Of a DNA stretch of 64,000 bases, positions 17,139 through 24,881 are shown one piece after another. The first letter of the stretch is position 1; each line of letters starts with the position of its first letter. Made by a program: the position numbers and the translations under genes. The notes under the pieces are model-generated. The model searched no databases and was not told where the DNA came from. It saw only the letters and a list, made by a program, of their open reading frames with translations. The stretch spans positions 1 to 64,000 of the forward strand of contig NZ_JAHKQB010000027.1 of NCBI RefSeq assembly GCF_018860625.1, given 5' to 3'. Origin of the DNA: Paracoccus sp. C2R09 (lineage in GTDB: Bacteria; Pseudomonadota; Alphaproteobacteria; Rhodobacterales; Rhodobacteraceae).

Positions 17139-18221
17139 ATGGATGATCTGAACCCCCTTCGCCAGACCTGGCTCGACCGTATCGCCGGTGCCGCCGATCC
17201 CGCCCAGATCGAGGAAGTGCGTCTTGCCGCCCTCGGGAAGAAGGGCGAGATCAGCCTGAAGATGCGCGAGCTAGGCAAGATGACGCCGGAAGAGCGTCAG
17301 ACCACCGGCCGCGCCCTGAACGAGCTGCGCGACGAGATCGACGCCGCCCTGCGTGCCCGCAAGCTGGCATTGGAGGATGCGGCGCTGGATGCGCGGCTGA
17401 AGGACGAATGGCTGGACGTCACGCTGCCCGGACGTCCGCGTCGCCAGGGCACGATCCATCCGATCAGCCAGGTGACCGAAGAGGTCACGGCGATCTTCGC
17501 CGATATGGGCTTTGCCGTGGCCGAGGGTCCGCAGGTCGAAAGCGACTGGTACAATTTCGACGCGCTGAACATCGCGCCCGAACATCCCGCGCGCCAGGAA
17601 CACGACACCTTCTTCATGCATCGCGAACCGGGCGACGACCGGCCGCCGCATGTGCTGCGCACCCATACCAGCCCCGTGCAGATCCGCGCGATGCAGGAAC
17701 AGGGCGCGCCGATCCGCGTCATCGCGCCGGGCCGCGTCTATCGCATGGACATGGACCAGACGCATACGCCGATGTTCCACCAGATCGAGGGTCTGGCCAT
17801 CGGTCGCGACATCAGCATGGCGCAGCTGAAATGGACGCTGGAGGAATTCTGCCGCGCCTTCTTCGAGGTGGACGAGGTGGAGCTGCGCTTCCGCGCCAGC
17901 CACTTCCCCTTCACCGAACCCTCGGCCGAGGTGGATATCCGCTGTTCCTGGGAAGGCGGCCAGCTGAAGATCGGGCAGGGCAATTCCTGGCTGGAGATCC
18001 TGGGCTCGGGCATGGTCCATCCCAACGTGCTGCGCGCGGCGGGGATCGACCCCGATCAGTGGCAGGGCTTCGCCTTCGGTATGGGTATCGACCGGATCGC
18101 CATGCTGAAATACGGCATTCCCGACCTGCGCGCCTTCTTCGAAAGCGATCTGCGCTGGCTGCGCCATTACGGCTTTGCCGCGGGTGACATGCCTTCGGTC
18201 GCGGGTGGGCTGAGCAGATGA
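17139..18221 (+). CDS. pheS: Phenylalanyl-tRNA synthetase alpha subunit
   Basis: A 360-residue class II synthetase catalytic subunit, which pairs with PheT as an alpha2-beta2 enzyme to charge tRNA-Phe. After an N-terminal coiled-coil domain, the catalytic core shows [32 protein letters not shown], the motif 2 region ([13 protein letters not shown], then [21 protein letters not shown]) and motif 3 [24 protein letters not shown] at 17129-17132 with 6-base spacing selects ATG 17139 over ATG 17127. The stop overlaps the next gene (ATGA). pheT is not adjacent but 2.5 kb downstream. Confidence 0.97.
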   Translation: MDDLNPLRQTWLDRIAGAADPAQIEEVRLAALGKKGEISLKMRELGKMTPEERQTTGRALNELRDEIDAALRARKLALEDAALDARLKDEWLDVTLPGRPRRQGTIHPISQVTEEVTAIFADMGFAVAEGPQVESDWYNFDALNIAPEHPARQEHDTFFMHREPGDDRPPHVLRTHTSPVQIRAMQEQGAPIRVIAPGRVYRMDMDQTHTPMFHQIEGLAIGRDISMAQLKWTLEEFCRAFFEVDEVELRFRASHFPFTEPSAEVDIRCSWEGGQLKIGQGNSWLEILGSGMVHPNVLRAAGIDPDQWQGFAFGMGIDRIAMLKYGIPDLRAFFESDLRWLRHYGFAAGDMPSVAGGLSR

Positions 18222-18508
18222 GCTTCTGGGCCGGCGCGTTCAGGCATCACCGTCGCGAGGCAAGCCATGCCTCGCGCACGCTCTATGCCAAGGTCGAGCT
18301 GGCCCATACCTTCGTCGATTTCGGCGCGGCGATCTGCTTTCTGATCGGGTCGATCATGTTCTTTTCCGAAGAATGGCAGACGCCCGCGACCTGGTTCTTC
18401 ACCATCGGATCGGTCCTGTTCTGCGTGAAGCCCACCCTGCGCCTGTGGCGCGAGGTGAAGCTCTATCGCATGGGCAAGACCGATCAGCTGGCGGACCGCG
18501 CCGAGTAG
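18218..18508 (+). CDS. YrhK-like small membrane protein
   Basis: A 96-residue protein with two hydrophobic segments (about residues 34-48 and 60-72) connected by an EEWQTP turn, then a basic tail [16 protein letters not shown]. The [18 protein letters not shown] segment and the closing W-REVK pattern recall the YrhK domain family, whose function is unknown. The ATGA overlap with pheS implies translational coupling. It is convergent with the TM2-domain gene, with only 3 bases between the stops. Confidence 0.6.
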   Translation: MSFWAGAFRHHRREASHASRTLYAKVELAHTFVDFGAAICFLIGSIMFFSEEWQTPATWFFTIGSVLFCVKPTLRLWREVKLYRMGKTDQLADRAE

Positions 18509-18511
18509 CGA

Positions 18512-18847
18512 TCAGGCCGCGATCGCGCCGCCTTCCATCCCGGTCGAGAGGCGCATGCGCAGCGCCTCCTTCTCCTCTCGCAGGATGCCGCCGATCAGGA
18601 ACAGGTCCACGAAGGCCCAGATCCCGGTCACGACCAGCAGTGCAAGGGGCAGGATCAGGACGGACAGGACGATGCCCGTCAGCGACATGATCAGCATCGC
18701 CACCCCGCTGCCCGTGCGCCCCAGATAGATCCGATGTGCGCCGAACCACCCGAGGAACAGGCACAGCAGATATGCCGCCACGGGTGATTTCGCCTCGTTT
18801 CCGATGCGTTGTTCGATCAGCATCTGCTGTTGGATATCCAGGGCCAT
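18512..18847 (-). CDS. TM2 domain-containing membrane protein (copy a)
   Basis: A 111-residue protein. The TM2 module is clear: a polar N-terminus, first membrane helix AYLLCLFLGWFGAHRIYLG with the family's GxHRxYLG signature, a short turn, and a second helix ending in WAFVDLFLIGGIL with the D in the membrane. The tail is charged. Biochemical function of bacterial TM2 proteins is unknown. It is a close paralogue of the next minus-strand gene (18966-19268): both share LIEQR.xNxAKSP before the first helix. The pair probably arose by tandem duplication. Confidence 0.82.
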   Translation of the reverse strand: MALDIQQQMLIEQRIGNEAKSPVAAYLLCLFLGWFGAHRIYLGRTGSGVAMLIMSLTGIVLSVLILPLALLVVTGIWAFVDLFLIGGILREEKEALRMRLSTGMEGGAIAA

Positions 18848-18965
18848 CGTCGTTCCTTGTCTGTGCCATGATGAAATGCGTCATTCCGGATCGTCCCGTC
18901 GGGAACGACCGGTAACGGCGCAGGTTAGGCACCAAGGCGTGAAACAATGATTAAGCCGGACCCCG

Positions 18966-19268
18966 TCAGATCGTCAGGCGGCGACGGATGTCGTCCTTGT
19001 CGGCCTGGATCATGCCGGGGATCAGCAGCAGGTCGATCACGCACCAGATCGCGACGAAGGCGACGGGGATCCAGCCGATCAGGATCGGCGTCATCAACCA
19101 GCCCACGACCCAGATCGCCAGCATGATCAGCCCGCTCATCCAGCGGCCCAGATACATGCGGTGCACGCCGAACCCCCACAGGAAGATCAGCAGCAGATAG
19201 GCCACGATGGGCGATTTCGCATCGTTGGCGACGCGCTGTTCGATCAGCAGTTCACGTTGCGTGTCCAT
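18966..19268 (-). CDS. TM2 domain-containing membrane protein (copy b)
   Basis: A 100-residue protein with the same layout as its neighbour: LLIEQRVANDAKSP, then AYLLLIFLWGFGVHRMYLGR with the HRMYLG signature, then the second hydrophobic stretch with CVIDLLLIPGM. I chose ATG 19268 because it aligns with copy a and has a GGGGGA ribosome-binding site; ATG 19280 is in frame but lacks one. It lies downstream of the exported PPC-repeat gene on the same strand, with an 80-base gap. The 117-base gap to copy a contains only an imperfect hairpin (18886-18912). Confidence 0.8.
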   Translation of the reverse strand: MDTQRELLIEQRVANDAKSPIVAYLLLIFLWGFGVHRMYLGRWMSGLIMLAIWVVGWLMTPILIGWIPVAFVAIWCVIDLLLIPGMIQADKDDIRRRLTI

Positions 19269-19348
19269 GGCTTCCCCCATCGGTTCGACTGATCGTCAAA
19301 GATGGGGACGGATGCCCGCCAGACAAGGCCGGCACCCGTGGGGCCCCC

Positions 19349-20584
19349 TCAATCGGCCGGCAGATAACGCTGGAAAACCATGGTCACGGGACGGATCGAT
19401 CCCTGGACGCCGTTGCGGCTCACGTCGGTCAGCGCGATGCGATACTGCCCGGGCGACAGCAGCGTCGGTCCCAGCTTCGAATCGGTATCCGAGCCGCCGT
19501 CGTCATCCTGTGCGATGACCGCGCCATCGGGGCCGAACAGGGTCAGCTGCGTATCGACGCCGGTCAACGTCCCGTGGGCATGGATCACCATCATCGTGGA
19601 CTGATCCAGCGTGAAGCTCAGCCATTGCGCGGTGCCGTCCTGCAGGACGATGGTTTCGCGGTCGCGGGGGAATTCCAGCTGCTGCATCGGATAATCGCCC
19701 CCGATGGTCGGGGCGACCTCGCCGCGCCGATGGGCCGAGGCAAGATAGTTTTCCCGGTTCAGTTCGCTGGCGGACACGGTGATGGTGCCGACACCCGCCG
19801 AGATGGGTCCGACCCCGATGCAGTAATCGCCCGCGGCCAGCCCTTGCGGGAAATCCAGCTGCGAATTCAGCCCGTTCGTATCGTCGTTCTGGGCGATCCG
19901 GCGTCCGTCGCCTTCGAACAGGACCATGTTGGGGTCCAGAAGGTCGCTTTCGGCCTGCAGCCGAAGGCTGGTCGGTTCATCCAGGGTGAAGCGGTGATAG
20001 GTGACGGCGCCTTCGGTCTGGGTCGCGACGGGCAGATGGCCCGACAGAGAACCCTCGGCCAGGGCCGTGGCCTCGGTCTGGGGCGTGCAGGCCTGGATCT
20101 CGGTGCTTTGCGGGGCGGACAGCAGGGGTTCCATCCCGAGCGTCGAAAGCTGCAGCTGGGCGGTCATGTCGGGATTGCCCACCGGGATCAGCCGCGCGCA
20201 GTAATCACCGGGCGCAAGGCGCGTCTCGATCCGCGAATTCAGCGTGCCGGGGGCGTCGTCGTTCTCCTCGATCACGTCGCCATCGGCAGTTTCCAGCCGC
20301 AGGGCCGGATCGCCCGAGGATTGCGCCTCGAGGCGGATCTCGATCGGTTCGCCGGTGATGGTGAAGGCCGCATAGGGTTCGCGTTCGGCGCTGGATGTCA
20401 GCGACAGCCCGAGCACGTTTTCGGCGGTGGCGATGTCGCTGCCTTCGCGGGTGCCGCCCATCCACTGCGCAGGCTCGCCACCACAGGTCAGGCCCTCTGC
20501 GGGGGCAGCATCCTGAGCGAAGGCGGGAACGACCGGGAACATGGCCGCCATCAAGGCGATGCGAAGGGGGGTCTGACGGACCAT
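19349..20584 (-). CDS. Exported protein with three PPC-like beta repeats
   Basis: A 411-residue secreted protein. The signal peptide ends near VPAFAQD. The mature part contains three repeats of about 120 residues, each with a D/P-x-L-x-L core, an acidic turn and a closing APGDYC-type strand: DGDVIEENDDAPGTLNSRI then LAPGDYCARL; GDGRRIAQNDDTNGLNSQL then LAAGDYCIGV; and GAVIAQDDDGGSDTDSKL then LSPGQYRIAL. This is the bacterial pre-peptidase C-terminal (PPC) fold, usually an appendix to proteases, but here it forms the whole protein with no catalytic domain. Acidic turns suggest calcium binding. Function unknown; divergent from pheT. Confidence 0.72.
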   Translation of the reverse strand: MVRQTPLRIALMAAMFPVVPAFAQDAAPAEGLTCGGEPAQWMGGTREGSDIATAENVLGLSLTSSAEREPYAAFTITGEPIEIRLEAQSSGDPALRLETADGDVIEENDDAPGTLNSRIETRLAPGDYCARLIPVGNPDMTAQLQLSTLGMEPLLSAPQSTEIQACTPQTEATALAEGSLSGHLPVATQTEGAVTYHRFTLDEPTSLRLQAESDLLDPNMVLFEGDGRRIAQNDDTNGLNSQLDFPQGLAAGDYCIGVGPISAGVGTITVSASELNRENYLASAHRRGEVAPTIGGDYPMQQLEFPRDRETIVLQDGTAQWLSFTLDQSTMMVIHAHGTLTGVDTQLTLFGPDGAVIAQDDDGGSDTDSKLGPTLLSPGQYRIALTDVSRNGVQGSIRPVTMVFQRYLPAD

Positions 20585-20761
20585 GAGGACACCTGCATTT
20601 GTTGATTTGTGCGCAACTAATCACCCGTGCCGCCGGGTCGCAACCCCGTGCGGGGCGGGGAAATCCGCGCTTGCGGCTTGACCCCCGGCGACTTGCACGG
20701 TTCAAGGCGAGGGAATGCCATTCCCGCGCGCTTGCGCGGGCAGGAACCGAAAGCGAGCGCC

Positions 20762-23149
20762 ATGAAGTTCACCCTCTCCTGGCTCAAGGAGCATCTCGAC
20801 ACCTCCGCCACCCTCGACGAGATCGTCGAGGCGCTGACCGATCTCGGCCTCGAGGTCGAGGACGTCCGCGACCCCGCGGCCAAGCTGGGCAGCTTCACCC
20901 TGGCGCGGGTGGACCACGCCGAACAGCACCCCGATGCCGACCGCCTGCGCGTCTGCCGCGTCACCACCGACGAGGGCGAGAAGCAGATCGTCTGCGGCGC
21001 ACCCAACGCGCGTGCGGGGATCACGGTCGTGCTGGCCAAGCCCGGCGATTACGTGCCCGGCATCGACGTCACCCTGGGCGTCGGCAAGATCCGCGGCATC
21101 GAGAGCCACGGCATGATGGCATCCGAGCGCGAGCTGGAACTGTCGGACGAACACGAGGGCATCATCGAGCTTCCCTCGGGCGAAGTCGGGCAGCGCTATG
21201 TCGATTGGCTGGCCGCGAATGCGCCGGATAAGATCGACCCGATGATCCATATTAAGATCACGCCGAACCGCCCCGATGCGCTTGGCGTGCGCGGCGTGGC
21301 GCGCGATCTGGCAGCCCGCGGGCTAGGCGCGCTGAAGCCCGCCCCCGGGGCCGATATCGCGGGGCAGTTCCCGTGCCCCGTCGGCGTGACCATCGCGCAG
21401 GATGTCGCCGACAAGGCGCCCTTCTTCGCGGGCCGCGTGGTGCGCGGCGTCAAGAACGGCCCGTCGCCGGAATGGCTGCAGAAGCGCCTGCGTGCCATCG
21501 GCCTGCGCCCGATCAGCGCGCTGGTGGACATCACCAACTTCTTCACCTTCGACCTGAACCGCCCGCTGCACGTCTTCGACGCGGCCAAGGTCGCGGGCGA
21601 TCTGACCCTGCGCGCCGCCCGCGCGGGCGAGCGGATCGAGGCGCTGGACGAGAAGACCTACGACCTGCCCGAGGGTGCGGTCGTGATCTGCGACGACAAC
21701 GGCCCCGAGAGCATCGCGGGCATCATGGGTGGCCTTGCCTCGGGATCGTCGGACGACACGGTGGACGTGTTCATCGAGGCCGCCTATTTCGACCCGATCG
21801 CCATCGCCACCACGGGCCGCGCGATGAAGATCCTCAGCGATGCGCGGTATCGCTTCGAACGCGGGATCGACCCGGCATCCACCCTGCCGGGGCTGGATCT
21901 GGCGACCCGCATGGTGATGGATCTGTGCGGCGGCACCCCGTCCGAGGTGGTGACCGCGGGCGCGTTGCCCGACACCTCGCGCGCCTATCGCCTGGACCCG
22001 TCGCGGACCTCGCGCCTGGTCGGCATGGACATCCCCGAGGAAACGCAGCGCAGCACGCTGGAGGCCCTGGGCTTCCGGATGGAGGGCGAGATGGCCCATG
22101 TGCCGTCCTGGCGCCCCGATGTGCTGGGCGAGGCGGACCTGGTCGAGGAGATCGCCCGCATCGCCAGCCTGACGCGCCTTGTGGGCAAGCCGCTGCCGCG
22201 TCCGCAGGCAGGCGTCCCGCGCCCGGTCCTGACGCCGCTGCAGATGCGCGAGAAGACCGCGCGGCGCATGGCGGCCTTGCTCGGCTACAACGAATGCGTC
22301 ACCTACAGTTTCATCGACCAGGCATCGGCCACGCTGTTTGGCGGCGGCACGGATGCGCTGCGGATCGAGAACCCGATCAGCAGCGAGATGACGCATCTGC
22401 GCCCCGACCTGCTGCCGGGCCTGCTGGCCGCCGCCGCCCGCAACCAGGCACGCGGTTTCGCGGATCTGGCCCTGTTCGAACTGGGGCCCGTCTTCAGCGG
22501 CGGCGAACCGGGCGATCAGGCGGTGCAGCTGTCGGGCCTGCTGGTCGGTTCGACCGGGCCGCGCGATCCCTTCGGCACGCGCCGCAAGGTCGATCTGTAT
22601 GACGCCAAGGCCGATGCCGAAGCGGTGCTGGAGGCCATCGGCGCACCGGCGCGCGTGCAGATCAACCGCAAGCTGGACGGCTGGTGGCATCCGGGCCGCG
22701 CGGGCAACGTGGCGCTTGGCCCGAACGTGCTGGCCACCTTCGGCGAGGTGCATCCGCGCGTCCTCAAGGCCATGGACGTGAAGGGACCTGCCGCCGCCTT
22801 CACCATCCGCATCGCGGCCGTGCCCTTCCCCAAGACCCGCACCGCGACACGCCCCGCCCTGCAGGCATCCGAACTGCAGGCGGTGGAACGCGATTTCGCC
22901 TTCGTCGTCGATCCGCAGGTCGAGGCGCTGACCCTGGTCAATGCCGCCGCAGGTGCCGACAAGGCGCTGATCGACAGCGTGACGGTCTTCGACCAGTTCA
23001 CCGGGCTGGAGGATGGCCGCAAGTCCATCGGCATCACCGCGCGCCTTCAGCCGCGCGACAAGACCCTGACCGATGCCGATATCGAGGCCGTCAGCGCCAA
23101 GATCGTCGAGAAGGTCCAGAAGGCCACCGGCGCCACCCTGCGGGGCTGA
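20762..23149 (+). CDS. pheT: Phenylalanyl-tRNA synthetase beta subunit
   Basis: A 795-residue subunit of full length. Domains in order: the N-terminal MKFTLSWLKEHLDTSATLDE segment, an EMAP-type tRNA-binding fold (about residues 40-150, with QIVCGAPNARAG), B3/B4 editing domain (NRPDALGVRGVARDLAARG), B5 (SRLVGMDIPEE region), a degenerate class II core, and the C-terminal anticodon-binding FDX-ACB domain (VERDFAFVVD, then GRKSIGITARLQP). ATG 20762 matches the family start; upstream in-frame codons do not. Separated from pheS by four genes, unusual for this pair. A terminator follows directly. Confidence 0.97.
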   Translation: MKFTLSWLKEHLDTSATLDEIVEALTDLGLEVEDVRDPAAKLGSFTLARVDHAEQHPDADRLRVCRVTTDEGEKQIVCGAPNARAGITVVLAKPGDYVPGIDVTLGVGKIRGIESHGMMASERELELSDEHEGIIELPSGEVGQRYVDWLAANAPDKIDPMIHIKITPNRPDALGVRGVARDLAARGLGALKPAPGADIAGQFPCPVGVTIAQDVADKAPFFAGRVVRGVKNGPSPEWLQKRLRAIGLRPISALVDITNFFTFDLNRPLHVFDAAKVAGDLTLRAARAGERIEALDEKTYDLPEGAVVICDDNGPESIAGIMGGLASGSSDDTVDVFIEAAYFDPIAIATTGRAMKILSDARYRFERGIDPASTLPGLDLATRMVMDLCGGTPSEVVTAGALPDTSRAYRLDPSRTSRLVGMDIPEETQRSTLEALGFRMEGEMAHVPSWRPDVLGEADLVEEIARIASLTRLVGKPLPRPQAGVPRPVLTPLQMREKTARRMAALLGYNECVTYSFIDQASATLFGGGTDALRIENPISSEMTHLRPDLLPGLLAAAARNQARGFADLALFELGPVFSGGEPGDQAVQLSGLLVGSTGPRDPFGTRRKVDLYDAKADAEAVLEAIGAPARVQINRKLDGWWHPGRAGNVALGPNVLATFGEVHPRVLKAMDVKGPAAAFTIRIAAVPFPKTRTATRPALQASELQAVERDFAFVVDPQVEALTLVNAAAGADKALIDSVTVFDQFTGLEDGRKSIGITARLQPRDKTLTDADIEAVSAKIVEKVQKATGATLRG

Positions 23150-23170
23150 GGCCAGCGGACAGGCAGTTCG

Positions 23171-23202
23171 AAAGGGCGTCCCATGGCGGGGCGTCCTTTT
23201 TT
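23171..23202 (+). terminator. Rho-independent terminator after pheT
   Basis: A 12-base stem with two G-U pairs (23171-23182 with 23188-23199), a five-base loop and a run of six T, 21 bases after the pheT stop. Confidence 0.88.
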
Positions 23203-23224
23203 CATCATCTGCACTTTACACTAC

Positions 23225-23240
23225 GTCAAGCTGTGTCAAG
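23225..23240. promoter_or_regulatory. Direct repeat upstream of the FAH-family gene
   Basis: GTCAAG occurs at 23225-23230 and 23235-23240, spaced exactly one helical turn, 32 bases before the FAH start codon. It could be a regulator site; no regulator gene is adjacent. Confidence 0.3.
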
Positions 23241-23271
23241 ATCACTCCTGACAAAAACAGGGGGGATTACG

Positions 23272-24114
23272 ATGAAGCTTCTGCGTCACGGACCTAAAGG
23301 GCAGGAGAGACCGGGGCTTCTGGACGGCGAGGGCGTGATCCGCGACCTTTCTGCCCATGTCGATGACATTGCAGGCGACGTGCTGACCCCCGAGGGGCTG
23401 GCCCGGATCGCGGCGCTGGACACCTCTGCGCTGCCGCAGGTTGATCCCGGCACCCGGCTTGGTCCCTGCGTGGGCCGGGTGGGCAAGTTCATCGGCATCG
23501 GTCTGAACTATGCCGATCATGCGGCCGAGGCCGGGATGGACCTTCCCTCCGAGCCGATCGTCTTCTCGAAGTTCACCAGCTCGATCTCGGGGCCGAACGA
23601 CGATGTCGAAATCCCGCCCGGATCCCAGAAGACCGATTGGGAGGTCGAGCTGGGCTTCGTCATCGGTCGCGGCGGTCGCGACATTCCCGAAGATCGGGCC
23701 ATGTCCCATGTGGCGGGCTATTGCATCGTCAACGACGTGTCCGAACGGGAATGGCAGGCCGAACGCGGGGGCAGCTGGGACAAGGGCAAGGGCTTTGACA
23801 GCTTCGGCCCCATCGGCCCATGGCTGGTCACCACCGACGAGATCGCGGACCCGCAGCGCCTGCGGATGTGGCTGGAGGTCGATGGCCAGCGTCAGCAGGA
23901 CGGCAGCACCGCGACGATGATCTTCGGGGTCAAGACGCTGCTTGCCTATCTGTCACGCTGCGTGTCGCTGCAACCGGGCGATGTCGTGGCCACCGGCACC
24001 CCGCCGGGCGTCGGCATGGGCAAGAAGCCGCCCCGCTTCCTGCGCGGGGGCGAAACCATGCGCCTAGGCATCGAAGGGTTGGGCGAGCAGCGCCAGATGG
24101 TGACGCGCCGCTGA
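23272..24114 (+). CDS. Fumarylacetoacetate hydrolase family protein
   Basis: A 280-residue FAH-fold enzyme. The N-terminal MKLLRHGPKGQERPGLLD and the core GIGLNYADHAAEAGMDLP, EPIVFSKFTSSISGPND, TDWEVELGFVIGRGGRDI (metal-binding Glu and Asp positions) and VATGTPPGVGMGKKPP match the 2-keto-4-pentenoate hydratase / 2,4-diketo-3-deoxy-L-fuconate hydrolase / so-called ureidoglycolate lyase subgroup. It cleaves or hydrates a 2,4-dioxo acid with a divalent metal; the exact substrate is not readable. A GGGGGA ribosome-binding site supports ATG 23272. It stands alone between two terminators or hairpins, so it is probably monocistronic. Confidence 0.88.
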   Translation: MKLLRHGPKGQERPGLLDGEGVIRDLSAHVDDIAGDVLTPEGLARIAALDTSALPQVDPGTRLGPCVGRVGKFIGIGLNYADHAAEAGMDLPSEPIVFSKFTSSISGPNDDVEIPPGSQKTDWEVELGFVIGRGGRDIPEDRAMSHVAGYCIVNDVSEREWQAERGGSWDKGKGFDSFGPIGPWLVTTDEIADPQRLRMWLEVDGQRQQDGSTATMIFGVKTLLAYLSRCVSLQPGDVVATGTPPGVGMGKKPPRFLRGGETMRLGIEGLGEQRQMVTRR

Positions 24115-24124
24115 CAACAGTGCA

Positions 24125-24149
24125 GGGCGGTCCGTCCGACGGATCGCCC
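24125..24149 (+). terminator. Hairpin after the FAH-family gene
   Basis: GGGCGGTCCGT (24125-24135) pairs with ACGGATCGCCC (24139-24149) through 11 bases with one G-T pair and a 3-base loop. No T run follows, so termination is likely but not certain. Confidence 0.5.
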
Positions 24150-24191
24150 GCCACCAGGGGCGCGGTCATCTCGTGATTCTGGCGAGGAAGG

Positions 24192-24265
<74 letters not shown>

Positions 24266-24309
24266 GCGGGTTTCGGTATAGGCAAAGCCGCGACGGCTTG
24301 CAAGCGGGT

Positions 24310-24768
24310 TCAGCCCTGCCTGCGATCCGCGAAGAATTCGCGCAGCAGGACGCGCGACGGCCCGGCCGCGATGTCGTCGTAGATGTCGGGACGGTGGTGG
24401 CATTGCGGATGCGAGAAGACCCGCGCCCCATGCGCCACGCCCCCCATCCGAATGTCGGACGCCCCATAGTAAAGCCGCGCGATCCGCGCCCCCGAAATGG
24501 CGCCCGCGCACATCGGGCAGGGTTCCAGCGTGACCCACAGGTCATGCCCCGGCAGGCGTTCCGACCCGAGCGCCGCGCAGGCCGCGCGGATCGCCAGGAT
24601 CTCGGCATGGGCGGTGGGGTCCGACAGTTCCCGGCAGCGATTGCCCGCACTGGCCACGACCCGGCCCTGGGGGTCGGTCACCACCGCGCCGACGGGCACC
24701 TCGCCCCGCAGGGCGGCGGCGCGGGCTTCGGACAGGGCAAGGTCCATATGGCTGTGAAAGCGGCTCAT
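24310..24768 (-). CDS. tadA: tRNA-specific adenosine deaminase
   Basis: A 152-residue zinc deaminase that converts A34 of tRNA-Arg(ACG) to inosine, an essential reaction. The catalytic HAE motif lies at residues 54-56 (zinc His and proton-shuttle Glu) and the zinc cysteines in PCPMC at 83-87. The segment ARIARLYYGASD is typical of TadA rather than cytosine deaminases. ATG 24768 gives MSRFHSHMDLALSEA; ATG 24747 would give 145 residues and is also acceptable. It is divergent from the pseudouridine synthase gene. Confidence 0.93.
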   Translation of the reverse strand: MSRFHSHMDLALSEARAAALRGEVPVGAVVTDPQGRVVASAGNRCRELSDPTAHAEILAIRAACAALGSERLPGHDLWVTLEPCPMCAGAISGARIARLYYGASDIRMGGVAHGARVFSHPQCHHRPDIYDDIAAGPSRVLLREFFADRRQG

Positions 24769-24881
24769 CGGCTGCTTGTCGCACCGATCCGCGACGGGCC
24801 GCAAGACGGGGCTTTCCAAGCCGGGGGGCGGTGACGTAGAAGGGCCTCTTTGCCACCGCAGAGATGCGCAGGAGAGATCGC

